Origin: Pseudoxanthomonas broegbernensis
GTDB taxonomy: Bacteria; Pseudomonadota; Gammaproteobacteria; Xanthomonadales; Xanthomonadaceae
Length of the DNA stretch: 64,000 nucleotides
Reading direction: 5' to 3'
Assembly: GCF_014202435.1 (NCBI RefSeq)
Contig: NZ_JACHGU010000002.1
Location: 186,001-250,000, forward strand
The position numbers were made by a program, and so were the translations under genes. The notes under the pieces were generated by a model, which had not been told where the DNA came from, did not search any database, and saw only the letters and a program-made list of their open reading frames with translations. Shown piece after piece: positions 1 to 20,504 of the stretch. Within the stretch, counting starts at the first letter, position 1; each line of letters opens with the position of its first letter.

Positions 1-23
1 CCCGATATCGAGAAGAAGCAGCC

Positions 24-1214
<1,191 letters not shown>

Positions 1215-1223
1215 CGATCTGAC

Positions 1224-1251
1224 CCGGGTGGGCGCAAGCCCACCCGGCTTT
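1224..1251 (+). terminator. Intrinsic terminator after tuf copy 1
   Basis: A perfect 10-bp stem (1224-1233 with 1238-1247) closes a GCAA tetraloop and is followed by CTTT. It starts 9 bases after the tuf stop and separates tuf from the tRNA-Trp/secE unit. Confidence 0.75.
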
Positions 1252-1394
1252 GTCGGGCCGTCGTCCCCGCGAGGCGCTTTTCAACGGTCCACTGGGCCGG
1301 CCGCCCGGGGATTCAACGGCTTGACGAGGCGACAAAGGCGGGCCGGAACCACGGTCCGCCTTCGCCGTCTAAAGGGAAGCCAAGGTTCACGCGT

Positions 1395-1470
<76 letters not shown>

Positions 1471-1534
1471 CTTCCCGACTAGCCCCGCAGGGCCGGCCCA
1501 GCGGGCCGTAACGGTAACGAGAGCGACAGCGAAC

Positions 1535-1948
1535 TTGAACAGCAAGATCGATCCGGCCCAATCTGCCGCCAGCGGCGGCGAAATCGTCAAGTACACGCTC
1601 GCCGCACTGTTGGTGCTCGGCGGCCTGTTCGTCTGGTTCTGGTTTTCCTCGCCCGAACATGCCGCCCGGCTCGGCGAGTGGTCCACCCCGCTGCGCGGGC
1701 TGGCCGTGGTGGCCGGTCTGGCTGCCGGCCTGATGGTGTTCCTGACCAGTGTCCGGGGACACGACCTGCGCGAATTCGTGGCCGAGTCCCGCTTCGAGCT
1801 GCGCAAGGTGGTGTGGCCGACGCGCCAGGAGACCACCCGCATGACCTGGGTCGTGATCGCCGTAGTGGTGCTTTTGAGCCTGATACTGGCCGGCTTCGAT
1901 TTCGTCGTGAAGTGGGCGATCGAGCTGTTCCTGAATCTGGGCCGCTGA
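1535..1948 (+). CDS. secE: Preprotein translocase subunit SecE
   Basis: Small membrane subunit of the SecYEG channel, 137 residues. Three hydrophobic segments are visible at about 16-37, 53-72 and 104-130, as in the E. coli three-helix form. The conserved amphipathic stretch before the last helix reads [15 protein letters not shown] (about 87-101). The start chosen is TTG at 1535, because no in-frame ATG gives the usual N-terminus and the next Met lies far inside. It sits between tRNA-Trp and nusG, 13 bases before the latter, so the two are probably co-transcribed. The start is the least certain point. Confidence 0.95.
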   Translation: MNSKIDPAQSAASGGEIVKYTLAALLVLGGLFVWFWFSSPEHAARLGEWSTPLRGLAVVAGLAAGLMVFLTSVRGHDLREFVAESRFELRKVVWPTRQETTRMTWVVIAVVVLLSLILAGFDFVVKWAIELFLNLGR

Positions 1949-1961
1949 GGAGAGTGTCGCA

Positions 1962-2519
1962 GTGAAGCGTTGGTATGTGGTTCACGCCTATTCCGGTTTC
2001 GAGAAGAGCGTCGCCCAGGCGCTGCGCGACCGCATCGTCCGCAACGGCATGGAAGATCGCTTCGGCGACGTGCTGGTCCCGACCGAGGAAGTGGTGGAGA
2101 TGCGCTCCGGGCAGAAGCGCCGGTCCGAGCGCAAGTTCTTCCCCGGCTACGTGCTGGTCCAGATCGAGACCCACGAAGAAGCGGGCATCCCGCGCATCGA
2201 CAGCGAAAGCTGGCACCTGGTGAAGGAAACCTCCAAGGTCATGGGCTTCATCGGCGGCACCGCCGACCGTCCCCTGCCGATCCACGACGACGAGGCCGAC
2301 GCGATCCTGCAGCGCGTGCAGGAGGGTGTGGAGAAGCCGCGGCCGAAGGTGCTGTTCGAGCCCGGGCAGATGGTCCGCGTCGTCGATGGCCCGTTCAACG
2401 ACTTCAATGGCGTGGTCGAGGAAGTCAACTACGAGAAGAGCCGTCTGCGCGTGGCGGTGCTGATCTTCGGCCGGTCCACGCCGGTGGAGCTGGAGTTCGG
2501 CCAGGTCGAGAAGGCCTGA
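1962..2519 (+). CDS. nusG: Transcription termination/antitermination factor NusG
   Basis: RNA polymerase elongation factor of 185 residues, which also couples to Rho or ribosomal S10. It begins with GTG, preceded by TGAGGAGAG at about 1946-1954. The N-terminal NGN domain starts [13 protein letters not shown] and includes FFPGYV (59-64) and GFIGG (95-99). The C-terminal KOW motif [13 protein letters not shown] begins at 138. It follows secE by 13 bases, the usual secE-nusG pair. No intrinsic terminator was seen between it and the rplK promoter. Confidence 0.98.
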   Translation: MKRWYVVHAYSGFEKSVAQALRDRIVRNGMEDRFGDVLVPTEEVVEMRSGQKRRSERKFFPGYVLVQIETHEEAGIPRIDSESWHLVKETSKVMGFIGGTADRPLPIHDDEADAILQRVQEGVEKPRPKVLFEPGQMVRVVDGPFNDFNGVVEEVNYEKSRLRVAVLIFGRSTPVELEFGQVEKA

Positions 2520-2550
2520 CCGGGCGGGCCCTGTGGGGCTGCCAAAACCC

Positions 2551-2559
2551 TGCTACAAT
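2551..2559 (+). promoter_or_regulatory. Extended -10 promoter of the rplK operon
   Basis: TGCTACAAT matches an extended -10 (TGn plus TACAAT at 2554-2559) about 165 bases before rplK. The -35 position at 17 bases spacing holds CTGTGG, a weak match. The prediction rests on the extended -10 and its place between nusG and rplK. Confidence 0.55.
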
Positions 2560-2598
2560 GCCCGGCTTCCCGCCCGGAAGCTACCGGGTACCCGCATC

Positions 2599-2621
2599 GG
2601 CCGCCGACCTGGCGGCCTTTT
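2599..2621 (+). terminator. Terminator-like hairpin in the rplK leader (possible attenuator)
   Basis: GGCCGCC (2599-2605), loop GACCT, GGCGGCC (2611-2617), then TTTT. It has the form of an intrinsic terminator but lies between the predicted promoter and rplK, so it would act as an attenuator rather than an end. Two more hairpins follow: CCGGGA/TCCCGG at 2652-2673 and GCCCGC/GCGGGC at 2685-2699. One of these could be the L1 binding site known from E. coli; that assignment is inference. Confidence 0.5.
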
Positions 2622-2722
2622 GCACGGTCGGGTTTCAGTATGGACGCGGTGCCGGGACGCGTGATTTTCCCGGAACGATGGGGAGCCCGCCATGCGGGCG
2701 CTAGCACCCGGAGAGCATTGAA

Positions 2723-3151
2723 ATGGCAAAGAAAGTCGTCGGTTACATCAAGCTGCAGGTGAAGGCCGGGCAGGCCAATCCCTCGCCGCCGGTGGGCCCT
2801 GCGCTGGGTCAGCGCGGCCTGAATATCATGGAATTCTGCAAGGCGTTCAACGCCGCCACGCAGAAGCTGGAGCCGGGCCTGCCGATTCCGGTGGTCATCA
2901 CCGCCTATTCGGACCGCACCTTCACCTTCATCACCAAGACGCCGCCGGCGACCATCCTGCTGAAGAAAGCGGCGGGGATCACGTCCGGCTCCAAGCGCCC
3001 GAACACCGAAAAGGTGGGCAAGGTCACCCGCCAGCAGCTCGAGGAAATCGCCAAGGCGAAGGAACCCGATCTGACCGCGGCCGACCTGGAAGCGGCGATA
3101 CGTACCATCGCGGGCTCCGCCCGGGCGATGGGTCTGTCGGTGGAGGGCTGA
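2723..3151 (+). CDS. rplK: 50S ribosomal protein L11
   Basis: L11, 142 residues, binds the GTPase-associated region of 23S rRNA and supports factor binding and the stringent response through RelA. The Pro-rich N-terminal stretch [14 protein letters not shown] (19-32) and the C-terminal RNA-binding end [12 protein letters not shown] are typical. RBS GGAGAG at 2711-2716. rplA starts 4 bases after its stop. Confidence 0.98.
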   Translation: MAKKVVGYIKLQVKAGQANPSPPVGPALGQRGLNIMEFCKAFNAATQKLEPGLPIPVVITAYSDRTFTFITKTPPATILLKKAAGITSGSKRPNTEKVGKVTRQQLEEIAKAKEPDLTAADLEAAIRTIAGSARAMGLSVEG

Positions 3152-3155
3152 GAAC

Positions 3156-3854
3156 ATGGCACTGAACAAGCGGCAAAAGGCAATCAAGTCGGCCGTGGAG
3201 CCGGGCAAGGCGTATCCGATCGATGACGCCCTGAAGATCATCAAGGGCTTCACCAAGGCCAAGTTCGTCGAGGCCGTCGACGTGGCCGTGCGCCTGGGCG
3301 TGGACGCCAAGAAGTCCGACCAGCAGGTCCGCGGCTCCACCGTGCTGCCGGCCGGTACCGGCAAGAGCGTGCGCGTGGCCGTGTTCGCCCCGGCCGGTGC
3401 CAAGGCCGACGAGGCGCTGGCCGCCGGTGCCGAGGCCGTGGGCATGGACGACCTGGCCGAGAAGATGCAGGCCGGCGACCTGAACTACGACGTGGTCATC
3501 GCCACCCCGGACGCCATGCGCGTGGTTGGCAAGCTCGGCACCCTGCTCGGCCCGCGCGGGCTGATGCCCAACCCGAAGGTCGGCACCGTGTCGCCGAACC
3601 CGGCCGAGGCGGTGAAGAACGCCAAGTCGGGCCAGGTCCGCTACCGCACCGACAAGGCCGGCATCATCCACGCCACCATCGGCAAGGCCGATTTCGGCGA
3701 CGACGCCCTGAAGTCGAACCTGCAGGCGCTGTTGCTGGACCTGATCAAGGCCAAGCCGGCGACATCCAAGGGCCAGTACCTGCAGAAGATCTCGCTCAGC
3801 TCGACCATGGGCCCGGGCGTGATCGTCGACCAGGCATCGCTGACCCTGAAGTGA
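3156..3854 (+). CDS. rplA: 50S ribosomal protein L1
   Basis: L1, 232 residues, forms the mobile L1 stalk at the E site and in E. coli represses its own rplKA mRNA. The L1 signature [14 protein letters not shown] is at 132-145. It follows rplK after four bases. A structured spacer of 375 bases separates it from rplJ. Threonine codons are ACC in 10 of 11 cases, which makes it a useful contrast with tuf. Confidence 0.98.
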   Translation: MALNKRQKAIKSAVEPGKAYPIDDALKIIKGFTKAKFVEAVDVAVRLGVDAKKSDQQVRGSTVLPAGTGKSVRVAVFAPAGAKADEALAAGAEAVGMDDLAEKMQAGDLNYDVVIATPDAMRVVGKLGTLLGPRGLMPNPKVGTVSPNPAEAVKNAKSGQVRYRTDKAGIIHATIGKADFGDDALKSNLQALLLDLIKAKPATSKGQYLQKISLSSTMGPGVIVDQASLTLK

Positions 3855-4229
3855 CGAAGCAGTAATGCCGTTGCCCCAGGCTATCGCCAAAGGCAGCGGC
3901 GAATTTTGAGGGCAGTCGCCGGTTCTTCCGGCGACAGCCGTCAAAGACCGCAGGTGCGGTCGGCGCACATCGACGACGGGCAGGGAGGCTCGCACTGGCA
4001 GGGAATCGCCGTCGATGCAGCGGGACAGCTTAATCGAGGGCCGTCGAGGCCCGGAGCCTGCGTAGATGGTGCCGCCTTCTGGAAGTTTTCCGGCATGCCC
4101 GATTGTTCGGGCATGCGGATCAGAAAGGCCAGCACCGGGATGCCGAGGCATCCCCGGCGCGCACGGAAGGGCGCCGCCCTGGACCGCAAGCGGCAGGAGC
4201 CGCGAGCGGAGTTCATACGGAGGAGTGTT
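3855..4229 (+). promoter_or_regulatory. Structured rplJ leader (L10 leader candidate)
   Basis: A 375-base spacer between rplA and rplJ with no convincing coding region. Strong hairpins: GTCGCCGG/CCGGCGAC (3915-3935), GACCGC/GCGGTC (3946-3961) and GCATGCCCG/CGGGCATGC (4093-4116, 9 bp). In E. coli this position carries the L10 leader, where L10 with L7/L12 binds and represses rplJL translation. I infer the same role from position and structure; no kink-turn was verified. The RBS ACGGAGGAG ends the leader at 4217-4225. Confidence 0.6.
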
Positions 4230-4763
4230 ATGGCTCTCAATCTGTCCCAGAAGAAGGAAGTCGTCGCCGAAATGGCCGACGTCGCCGCCAAGGCGCACTC
4301 CCTGATCGCCGCCGAGTACGCAGGCACCACGGTCGAGCAGATGACCGCGATGCGCAAGAAGGCCCGTGAAAATGGCGTGTTCCTGAAGGTCGTCAAGAAC
4401 ACGCTGGCCGCGCGCGCCGTCGAAGGTACCGAATACGAGTGCGCCAAGGATGCGCTCGTCGGGCCGCTGCTGTATGCGTTCTCGACCGAGGAGCCCGGCG
4501 CCGCCGGCCGCCTGATCAAGGAGTTCTCCAAGACCAACGACAAGCTGCAGCCGAAGGTGGTCGCCGTGGGCGGCCAACTGTACCCGGCGAGCCACGTCGA
4601 GGTCCTGGCGTCGCTGCCGACCCTCGAGCAGGCCCTGGCCATGCTGGCCCGCGTCCTGGCCGAGCCGGTCACCATGTTCGCCCGCGCGGTCAAGGCCGTC
4701 GGCGAGCAGCAGGGTGGCGGCGAGTCCGCGCCGGCCGAGGAGGCCCAGGCCGAGACGGCCTGA
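4230..4763 (+). CDS. rplJ: 50S ribosomal protein L10
   Basis: L10, 177 residues, forms the base of the L7/L12 stalk and binds 23S rRNA beside L11. The start at 4230 gives the normal N-terminus [12 protein letters not shown] and lies 5 bases after ACGGAGGAG; the frame stays open further upstream but without L10-like sequence. The C-terminal helix region that binds L12 dimers ends in a short Glu/Ala-rich tail. It is followed by rplL after 57 bases. Confidence 0.97.
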   Translation: MALNLSQKKEVVAEMADVAAKAHSLIAAEYAGTTVEQMTAMRKKARENGVFLKVVKNTLAARAVEGTEYECAKDALVGPLLYAFSTEEPGAAGRLIKEFSKTNDKLQPKVVAVGGQLYPASHVEVLASLPTLEQALAMLARVLAEPVTMFARAVKAVGEQQGGGESAPAEEAQAETA

Positions 4764-4820
4764 GTCGCATCGACGATTTCCTGAATCCCTTTCCAGAAAA
4801 CATTTCAGAAGGTAATCACA

Positions 4821-5195
4821 ATGTCCCTTTCCAACGAGCAGATCGTCGAAGCCATCGCCGGCAAGACCCTGATGGAAGTGATGGAGCTGGTCAAGGCCAT
4901 CGAAGATAAGTTCGGCGTTTCCGCCGCCGCCCCGATCGCCGTGGCCGCCGGCCCGGCCGCCGCCGGCCCGGCCGCCGAGGAGCAGACCGAGTTCACCGTC
5001 GTGCTGAAGGCCACCGGCGAGAAGAAGGTCGAGGTCATCAAGGCCGTCCGCGCCATCACCGGCCTGGGCCTGAAGGAAGCCAAGGACCTGGTCGAAGGCG
5101 CGCCGAAGGACGTCAAGGAGGGCGTGTCCAAGGAAGACGCCGAGAAGTTCAAGAAGGACCTTGAGGCCGCCGGCGCCACCGTCGAGCTCAAGTAA
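4821..5195 (+). CDS. rplL: 50S ribosomal protein L7/L12
   Basis: Stalk protein of 124 residues, which recruits translational GTPases. The N-terminal dimer domain covers about 1-33, a flexible Ala/Gly/Pro hinge about 34-54, and the factor-binding C-terminal domain follows, including [20 protein letters not shown]. The hinge DNA is a short run of GCCGGCCCGGCC-like repeats. A hairpin attenuator candidate follows before rpoB. Confidence 0.98.
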   Translation: MSLSNEQIVEAIAGKTLMEVMELVKAIEDKFGVSAAAPIAVAAGPAAAGPAAEEQTEFTVVLKATGEKKVEVIKAVRAITGLGLKEAKDLVEGAPKDVKEGVSKEDAEKFKKDLEAAGATVELK

Positions 5196-5236
5196 GCGGC
5201 ATCTTGCGTCGCCGGCATACCCGGGCGATGCACGAA

Positions 5237-5264
5237 GGCTGGGGGCGAAAGCCCCCGGCCTTTG
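5237..5264 (+). terminator. rplL-rpoB attenuator hairpin
   Basis: Stem GGCTGGGGGC (5237-5246) pairs with GCCCCCGGCC (5251-5260) around a GAAA loop, followed by TTTGG. E. coli has a partial terminator at this position that lowers rpoBC expression relative to rplJL. A similar partial role is inferred here. The remaining 213 bases before rpoB show no clear gene and no promoter that I trust. Confidence 0.65.
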
Positions 5265-5477
5265 GTCGTTCCGGAGCCTTGGGTTCCGCGGCGGCCTGAA
5301 ACGACCGGGGAAACCCGGAGCGACACGGCAAAACCCAGTTTCCAGTACGGAGCTGGTAGTCGGAAGTAGCGATAGATGGCGTGCTGGTGCCGGCAATACC
5401 AGCGACTACCGACTGACAGCTTCATGTTCCCCGCAGGCCACGCACATGCGGCCCGCACTGCCAAAGGTGGTAGACCC

Positions 5478-9632
<4,155 letters not shown>

Positions 9633-9715
9633 GGCGCTGGCGCGGCGTGCACGTGCATGCCGCGCCCCTTCCCGAACCGCCCATCGACTGCCTTCACTCC
9701 TGACGGAGACAAGAA

Positions 9716-13942
<4,227 letters not shown>

Positions 13943-13952
13943 CGCAGTAGGG

Positions 13953-14024
13953 GCCTGGGCAGCCTGCCCAGGCGATCGGCGCGGCAAGGAAGCCGCCACC
14001 GGCACCGAGGGGCACTCCCCTCGG
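13953..14024 (+). other. Two GC hairpins after rpoC
   Basis: GCCTGGGCA (13953-13961) pairs with TGCCCAGGC (13965-13973); CCGAGGGG (14005-14012) pairs with CCCCTCGG (14017-14024). Both stems are perfect, but neither is followed by a T run. They may be weak terminators or RNA processing/stability elements between rpoC and the rpsL promoter. Confidence 0.45.
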
Positions 14025-14059
14025 GCGGTCCCGGGGCCGATGTCCGGCGATGAGGGCGG

Positions 14060-14089
14060 TTGACGCAGTTTTCAGCCGCCCGCTATACT
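14060..14089 (+). promoter_or_regulatory. Promoter of the str operon (rpsL)
   Basis: -35 TTGACG (14060-14065), 18-base spacer, -10 TATACT (14084-14089). This is one of the two best sigma-70-type promoters in the window. The sequence after the -10 closely resembles that of the rpsJ promoter at 18724-18752. Confidence 0.85.
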
Positions 14090-14099
14090 TTCCTGTCTC

Positions 14100-14130
14100 G
14101 GCAGGCCGTCCTTCGGCCTGCCGTCGTTTT
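14100..14130 (+). terminator. Terminator-like hairpin in the rpsL leader
   Basis: GGCAGGCCG (14100-14108), loop TCCTT, CGGCCTGCC (14114-14122), then GTCGTTTT. It begins about 11 bases after the -10 box and ends 52 bases before rpsL. It looks like an intrinsic terminator placed in the leader, so attenuation of the str operon is inferred. Confidence 0.6.
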
Positions 14131-14182
14131 CACGTACAGGCCCCGGCGGCAACGCGGGCCCCCAAGCAGAAGAACCTTACAG

Positions 14183-14557
14183 ATGGCGACGATCAACCAA
14201 CTGGTCCGCAAATCGCGGCAGGCGGCGACCTACATGAGTGCCTCGCCGGCGCTCGAGAAGTGCCCGCAGCGCCGCGGTGTGTGCACGCGCGTGTACACCA
14301 CCACCCCCAAGAAGCCGAACTCGGCCCTGCGCAAGGTCGCCAAGGTGCGGCTGACCAACGGCTACGAGGTGATCTCGTACATCGGCGGCGAAGGCCACAA
14401 CCTGCAGGAGCACTCGGTCGTGCTGATCCGCGGCGGCCGCGTCAAGGACCTGCCCGGCGTGCGCTACCACACCGTCCGCGGTTCGCTGGACGCCGCCGGC
14501 GTGACTAAGCGCCGTCAGGCGCGTTCCAAGTACGGCGCCAAGCGCCCGAAGAGCTAA
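14183..14557 (+). CDS. rpsL: 30S ribosomal protein S12
   Basis: S12, 124 residues, sits at the decoding centre. The start at 14183 gives [13 protein letters not shown]; the frame is open to 14060 but that part lies in the promoter and leader. Lys43 ([11 protein letters not shown]) and Lys88 (GGRVKDLPG), the classical streptomycin-resistance sites, are unaltered. First gene of the rpsL-rpsG-fusA-tuf operon. Confidence 0.98.
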   Translation: MATINQLVRKSRQAATYMSASPALEKCPQRRGVCTRVYTTTPKKPNSALRKVAKVRLTNGYEVISYIGGEGHNLQEHSVVLIRGGRVKDLPGVRYHTVRGSLDAAGVTKRRQARSKYGAKRPKS

Positions 14558-14572
14558 TCGAGGAAGCCCGAC

Positions 14573-15040
14573 ATGTCCCGTAAAGGTTCCACCCCCCAGC
14601 GTGCCGTCCTTCCCGATCCGAAGCACGGGAGCGAGACCATCGCCCGCTTCATCAACATGGTGATGAAGAGCGGCAAGAAGTCGATCGCCGAGAACATCGT
14701 GTACGACGCGATGGACGTCATCGGCGAGAAGAACGCCAGCGCCATCGAAGTGGTGCAGAAGGCGCTGGACAACGTGTCCCCGGCGGTCGAGGTCAAGTCC
14801 CGCCGCGTCGGCGGCGCGACCTACCAGGTGCCGGTCGAGGTGCGCGCGTCCCGCCGCCTGGCTTTGGCCATGCGCTGGGTGATCGACTCGGCCCGCAAGC
14901 GCGGCGAGAGCTCGATGGCCCGCAAGCTGGCCGGCGAGCTGCTCGATGCATCGGAGAGCCGCGGTGCGGCCATCAAGAAGCGCGAAGAGACGCACCGCAT
15001 GGCCGAGGCCAACCGGGCCTTCGCACACTATCGCTGGTAA
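14573..15040 (+). CDS. rpsG: 30S ribosomal protein S7
   Basis: S7, 155 residues, a primary 16S rRNA binder at the head of the small subunit. The typical N-terminus [16 protein letters not shown] and the [14 protein letters not shown] motif are visible. In E. coli S7 autoregulates the str operon; no matching site was identified here. It is followed by a 130-base spacer before fusA. Confidence 0.98.
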   Translation: MSRKGSTPQRAVLPDPKHGSETIARFINMVMKSGKKSIAENIVYDAMDVIGEKNASAIEVVQKALDNVSPAVEVKSRRVGGATYQVPVEVRASRRLALAMRWVIDSARKRGESSMARKLAGELLDASESRGAAIKKREETHRMAEANRAFAHYRW

Positions 15041-15170
15041 TCGGCCGGGCCCCCATGGGCCCGCCTGACCAGCCCGGGCGTCGCGCACATCGCGCGCCCC
15101 CGCATCGCGGAAGCTGGCGCCGTGCGCCGCTCCGCCATCCATAAAGCCAAAAGCAAACGAGAGGCTCCCC

Positions 15171-17300
15171 GTGGCCCGCACTACTCCCATCGAGCGTTAC
15201 CGCAACTTCGGCATCATGGCCCACATCGATGCCGGCAAGACCACCACGTCCGAGCGCATCCTGTTCTACACCGGCAAGAGCCACAAGCTCGGCGAGGTGC
15301 ACGACGGTGCCGCCACCATGGACTGGATGGAGCAGGAGCAGGAGCGTGGCATCACGATCCAGTCCGCCGCCACGACCGCGTTCTGGAAGGGCATGGACAA
15401 GTCCCTGCCGGAGCACCGCTTCAACATCATCGATACCCCCGGACACGTCGACTTCACCATCGAGGTCGAGCGTTCGCTGCGCGTGCTCGACGGCGCGGTA
15501 TTCGTGCTGTGCGCCGTCGGCGGCGTGCAACCGCAGTCGGAAACCGTGTGGCGCCAGGCCAACAAGTACCACGTGCCGCGCATCGCGTTCGTCAATAAGA
15601 TGGACCGTACCGGCGCCAACTTCTACAAGGTCCGCGACCAGTTGAAGTCCCGCTTGGGCGCCGTGCCGGTGCCGATGCAGGTGCCGATCGGCGCCGAGGA
15701 CGGCTTCGAGGGCGTGGTCGACCTGATCAAGATGAAGGCGATCCATTGGGATTCCGCCTCCCAGGGCCTGAGCTTCGAGTACCGCGAGATCCCCGCCGAG
15801 CTGCAGGCCAAAGCCGCGGAAGAGCGCGCGTTCATGGTCGAATCGGCCGCCGAGGCCAGCGAAGAGCTGATGAACAAGTACTTGGAGGGGGGCGACCTCA
15901 CCGAGGCGGAGATCGTCGCGGGCCTGCGTATCCGTACCCTGGCCACCGAAATCGTGCCGATGTTCTGCGGCACCGCGTTCAAGAACAAGGGCGTGCAGGC
16001 CATGCTCGACGGCGTGATCAACCTGCTGCCGTCGCCGGTGGACGTGCCCGCGGTCAAGGGCCTGGACGTCGACGACGAAACCAAGGAGCTGATCCGCGAA
16101 TCCAGCGACAAGGCCCCGTTCTCGGCGCTGGCGTTCAAGATCATGACCGACCCGTTCGTCGGTTCGCTGACGTTCTTCCGCGTGTATTCGGGCAAGCTCA
16201 ATGCCGGCGACCAGGTGCTGAATTCGGTCAAGGGCAAGAAGGAGCGCATCGGCCGCCTGCTGCAGATGCATTCCAACAACCGTGACGAGATCAAGGAAGT
16301 GCTGGCCGGCGACATCGCCGCGGCGGTGGGTCTGAAGGACGTCACCACGGGCGACACCCTGTGCTCGCAGGACGACCCGATCGTGCTGGAGCGCATGGTG
16401 TTCCCCGAGCCGGTGATCTCCATGGCGGTCGAGCCGAAGACCAAGTCCGACCAGGAGAAAATGGGCACCGCCCTGGGCCGGTTGGCTCAGGAGGACCCGT
16501 CGTTCCGGGTGAAGACCGACGAGGAGTCCGGGCAGACCATCATCTCGGGCATGGGCGAGCTGCACCTGGACATCATCGTCGACCGCATGAAGCGCGAGTT
16601 CAACGTCGAGGCCAACGTTGGCAAGCCGCAGGTCGCCTACCGCGAGACGATTCGCGCCAGCGACGTGAAGTCGGACTACAAGCATGCCAAGCAGTCGGGC
16701 GGCAAGGGCCAGTACGGCCACGTCGTGATCGAGCTGTCGCCGCTGACCGCCGAGGACCGCGAGAAGTACGCCGCCGACATCAAGAACGATTTCCTGTTCG
16801 TCAACGAGATCACCGGCGGCGTGATCCCGAAGGAGTTCATCCCTTCGGTCGAAAAGGGCATGCGCGAGACCATCACCAGCGGCCCGCTGGCCGGCTTCCC
16901 TGTGGTGGGCGTGAAGGCCAAGCTGGTCTTCGGTTCCTACCATGACGTCGACTCCTCGGAAATGGCGTTCAAGCTGGCCGCGTCCATGGCGTTCAAGCAG
17001 GGCTTCGCCAAGGCCAGGCCGGTGCTGCTGGAGCCGATCATGAAGGTCGAGATCGTCAGCCCGGAGGACTACCTGGGCGACGTGATGGGCGACGTGAGCC
17101 GCCGCCGCGGCGTGCTGCAGGGCCAGGACGACAGCCCGTCGGGCAAGATCATCAACGCGATGATCCCGCTGGGCGAGATGTTCGGTTATGCGACCTCGCT
17201 GCGCTCGATGAGCCAGGGCCGCGCGACGTTCTCGATGGAGTTCGATCACTACGAGGAAGCGCCGACCAACATCGCCGAGACGGTGATCAAGAAGGCGTGA
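15171..17300 (+). CDS. fusA: Elongation factor G
   Basis: Ribosomal translocase GTPase of 709 residues. It begins with GTG at 15171, after ACGAGAGG. Motifs: G1 AHIDAGKT (17-24), RGITI (59-63), DTPGH (88-92), NKMD (142-145). The full-length domain set I-V is expected from its size and the C-terminal [12 protein letters not shown] motif. It is third in the str operon, 100 bases before tuf copy 2. Confidence 0.98.
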   Translation: MARTTPIERYRNFGIMAHIDAGKTTTSERILFYTGKSHKLGEVHDGAATMDWMEQEQERGITIQSAATTAFWKGMDKSLPEHRFNIIDTPGHVDFTIEVERSLRVLDGAVFVLCAVGGVQPQSETVWRQANKYHVPRIAFVNKMDRTGANFYKVRDQLKSRLGAVPVPMQVPIGAEDGFEGVVDLIKMKAIHWDSASQGLSFEYREIPAELQAKAAEERAFMVESAAEASEELMNKYLEGGDLTEAEIVAGLRIRTLATEIVPMFCGTAFKNKGVQAMLDGVINLLPSPVDVPAVKGLDVDDETKELIRESSDKAPFSALAFKIMTDPFVGSLTFFRVYSGKLNAGDQVLNSVKGKKERIGRLLQMHSNNRDEIKEVLAGDIAAAVGLKDVTTGDTLCSQDDPIVLERMVFPEPVISMAVEPKTKSDQEKMGTALGRLAQEDPSFRVKTDEESGQTIISGMGELHLDIIVDRMKREFNVEANVGKPQVAYRETIRASDVKSDYKHAKQSGGKGQYGHVVIELSPLTAEDREKYAADIKNDFLFVNEITGGVIPKEFIPSVEKGMRETITSGPLAGFPVVGVKAKLVFGSYHDVDSSEMAFKLAASMAFKQGFAKARPVLLEPIMKVEIVSPEDYLGDVMGDVSRRRGVLQGQDDSPSGKIINAMIPLGEMFGYATSLRSMSQGRATFSMEFDHYEEAPTNIAETVIKKA

Positions 17301-17400
17301 TTCGTGCGCCCGTCCACGGGCGCGAAGAAGATCAAGAAGCGGCCATGCGTGGTCGCACTTTCCAAGAAAAGCAAACTCCAAGTTCAAGAGGCATCAGACA

Positions 17401-18591
<1,191 letters not shown>

Positions 18592-18608
18592 TTCACTGCT
18601 TTGCCGGT

Positions 18609-18632
18609 CCCCGTCCGCCTGGGCGGGCGGGG
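18609..18632 (+). terminator. Hairpin after tuf copy 2
   Basis: CCCCGTCCG (18609-18617) pairs with CGGGCGGGG (18624-18632), with one T-G pair. It begins 17 bases after the tuf stop. No T run follows, so it may be a weak terminator or a 3' protecting structure. The rest of the 322-base gap up to rpsJ holds the S10 promoter and leader described separately. Confidence 0.45.
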
Positions 18633-18723
18633 GCTCAACGCGAAAAGAGGCATAGGACGTGTCTCGTGTTCGCCGGACAGGGAAGGTTCGCGTGACGAAT
18701 GCGCGGAAACGGCCGAATGGCTG

Positions 18724-18752
18724 TTGACCGCGCTGTTTACGCGTTCTATACT
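18724..18752 (+). promoter_or_regulatory. Promoter of the S10 operon (rpsJ)
   Basis: -35 TTGACC (18724-18729), 17-base spacer, -10 TATACT (18747-18752). The stretch from the -10 box onward matches the rpsL promoter/leader at 22 of 25 positions (18746-18770 against 14083-14107). Confidence 0.87.
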
Positions 18753-18760
18753 TTTCCGTC

Positions 18761-18795
18761 TGGGCAGGCCGGCTAGCTGGTCTGCCCACGCTTTT
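18761..18795 (+). terminator. Terminator-like hairpin in the S10 leader
   Basis: TGGGCAG (18761-18767) pairs with CTGCCCA (18782-18788), with an inner CC/GG pair, a G/T mismatch and an 8-base loop, then CGCTTTT. It lies between the promoter and rpsJ, as in the rpsL leader. E. coli controls its S10 operon through an attenuator in the leader bound by L4; whether L4 acts here is unknown. Confidence 0.55.
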
Positions 18796-18913
18796 GGGGC
18801 CGCGCGCCGGCCCCGCCTGCCGGCCGGTACGGCACCAGGCAGATCAATGGACCATCCGGGGCAGGCATCCCAGAGGCCGCGCCCGTCGCTCTTTATAACG
18901 AAGGAACTCCGTC

Positions 18914-19225
18914 ATGGCGGACCAAAAGATCCGGATTCGGCTCAAGGCGTTCGATCATCGTCTGATCGACCGTTCGGCCAGCGAGATCGTCGAGACGGCG
19001 AAGAGGACCGGCGCGCAGGTGCGTGGCCCGATCCCGCTGCCGACCAAGATCGAGCGCTACACCATTCTCGTTTCCCCGCATGCCGACAAGGATGCGCGCG
19101 ACCAGTACGAGACCCGCACGCACAAGCGCGTGCTCGACATCGTCGACCCCAACGACAAGACCGTGGACGCGCTGATGAAGCTCGAGCTCGCGGCTGGCGT
19201 CGACGTCCAGATCAAGCTCGCCTGA
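18914..19225 (+). CDS. rpsJ: 30S ribosomal protein S10 (NusE)
   Basis: S10, 103 residues, binds 16S rRNA in the head and also acts as NusE in antitermination with NusB and NusG. The N-terminal [15 protein letters not shown] is typical. First gene of the S10 operon, with a leader of about 155 bases after the promoter. rplC follows after 11 bases. Confidence 0.98.
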
Positions 19226-19236
19226 GGACTGCCGAC

Positions 19237-19887
19237 ATGACGAAGAAGTATTCGTTGGGTCTGGTCGGCCGCAAGGCCGGCATGAGCCGGGTGTTCACCG
19301 AGGATGGCCGTTCCATCCCGGTGACCCTGATCGAGGCCACCCCGAACCGCATCACCCAGATCAAGACCGCCGAGGTCGATGGCTATAGCGCCGTCCAGGT
19401 CGCCGCAGGCACCCGCCGCGCCGCGCTGGTCAACAAGCCGCTGGCCGGGCATTACGCCAAGGCCAAGGTCGAAGCCGGCCGCGGCCTGTGGGAGTTCCGC
19501 GTCGCCGACGAGAAAATCGGTGATTTCGCCGTCGGTGGCGAGATCAAGGCCGACATCTTCGAGGTCGGCCAGATCGTGGACGTCCAGGGCGTGACCAAGG
19601 GCAAGGGTTTCCAAGGCACGATCAAGCGCCACAACTTCACCATGGGCGACGCCACCCACGGCAACTCGCTGTCGCATCGCTCGCCGGGTTCGATCGGCCA
19701 GCGGCAGACGCCGGGCCGCGTGTTCCCGGGCAAGAAGATGTCCGGCCACATGGGCGCCGAGGTGCAGAGCACGCAGAACCTGGAAGTGGTTCGCGTCGAT
19801 GCCGAGCGCGGCCTGATCGCCGTTCGCGGCGCCGTCCCGGGTGCTCCGGGTGGCGATGTGATCGTGCGACCGGCGAGCAAGGCGTAA
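19237..19887 (+). CDS. rplC: 50S ribosomal protein L3
   Basis: L3, 216 residues, an early-assembly protein reaching toward the peptidyl transferase centre. The start at 19237 ([20 protein letters not shown]) is the family N-terminus; the frame is open further upstream but that sequence is S10 read in another frame. The loop [17 protein letters not shown] includes the glutamine methylated by PrmB in E. coli. Confidence 0.97.
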   Translation: MTKKYSLGLVGRKAGMSRVFTEDGRSIPVTLIEATPNRITQIKTAEVDGYSAVQVAAGTRRAALVNKPLAGHYAKAKVEAGRGLWEFRVADEKIGDFAVGGEIKADIFEVGQIVDVQGVTKGKGFQGTIKRHNFTMGDATHGNSLSHRSPGSIGQRQTPGRVFPGKKMSGHMGAEVQSTQNLEVVRVDAERGLIAVRGAVPGAPGGDVIVRPASKA

Positions 19888-19898
19888 GGAGAAGCACG

Positions 19899-20504
19899 AT
19901 GGAACTCACCATTACGGGTAGCGCCAACAAGTTGTCGGTTTCCGATGAAGTGTTCGGCCGCGAATTCAGCGAAGACCTGGTCCACCAGGTCGTGGTCGCA
20001 TTCCGCAACGCCGGCCGCGCCGGCACCAAGGCGCAGAAGACCCGGTCCGAGGTCAGCGGCACCACCAAGAAGTCGAAGAAGCAGAAGGGCGGCGGCGCAC
20101 GTCATGGCGCCCTGACCGCTCCGATCTTCGTCGGCGGCGGCGTGACCTTCGCGGCCAAGCCGCGCAGCTTCGCGCAGAAGGTCAACCGCAAGCAGTACCG
20201 CGCCGCGATCAGCTCGATCCTGTCCGAGCTCAACCGCCAGGGCCGGCTGAAGGTCGTCGATGCGTTCGAGGTCGATTCGGCCAAGACCAAGGGCCTGGTC
20301 GAGAAGCTGGCCGGTTTCGAGCTGGGCAAGCGTCCGCTGATCGTCACCGAGGAGGCCTCGGAGAACCTGTTCCTGTCCGCCCGCAACCTGCCGTACGTGC
20401 AGGTCCGCGACGTGCAGGGCCTGGATCCGGTGGCCCTGGTCGGCGCCGATTCCGTGCTGATCACCGCCGATGCGGTCAAGAAGGTCGAGGAGTGGCTGGC
20501 ATGA
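19899..20504 (+). CDS. rplD: 50S ribosomal protein L4
   Basis: L4, 201 residues, lines the exit tunnel through an extended loop; the basic segment [14 protein letters not shown] is part of that loop. In E. coli L4 represses the S10 operon at transcription and translation. Its stop overlaps the rplW start by 4 bases (ATGA), indicating translational coupling. Confidence 0.97.
   Translation: MELTITGSANKLSVSDEVFGREFSEDLVHQVVVAFRNAGRAGTKAQKTRSEVSGTTKKSKKQKGGGARHGALTAPIFVGGGVTFAAKPRSFAQKVNRKQYRAAISSILSELNRQGRLKVVDAFEVDSAKTKGLVEKLAGFELGKRPLIVTEEASENLFLSARNLPYVQVRDVQGLDPVALVGADSVLITADAVKKVEEWLA

Noticed and set aside
5376-5477. Upstream extension of rpoB to the ATG at 5376
   Set aside because: The 34 extra residues are Cys/Arg-rich and unlike any beta subunit; ATG 5478 has an RBS and the normal N-terminus.
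18592-18913. Extended rplC-frame protein starting at 18601
   Set aside because: The frame passes through the S10 promoter, leader and rpsJ in the wrong frame. L3 begins at 19237.
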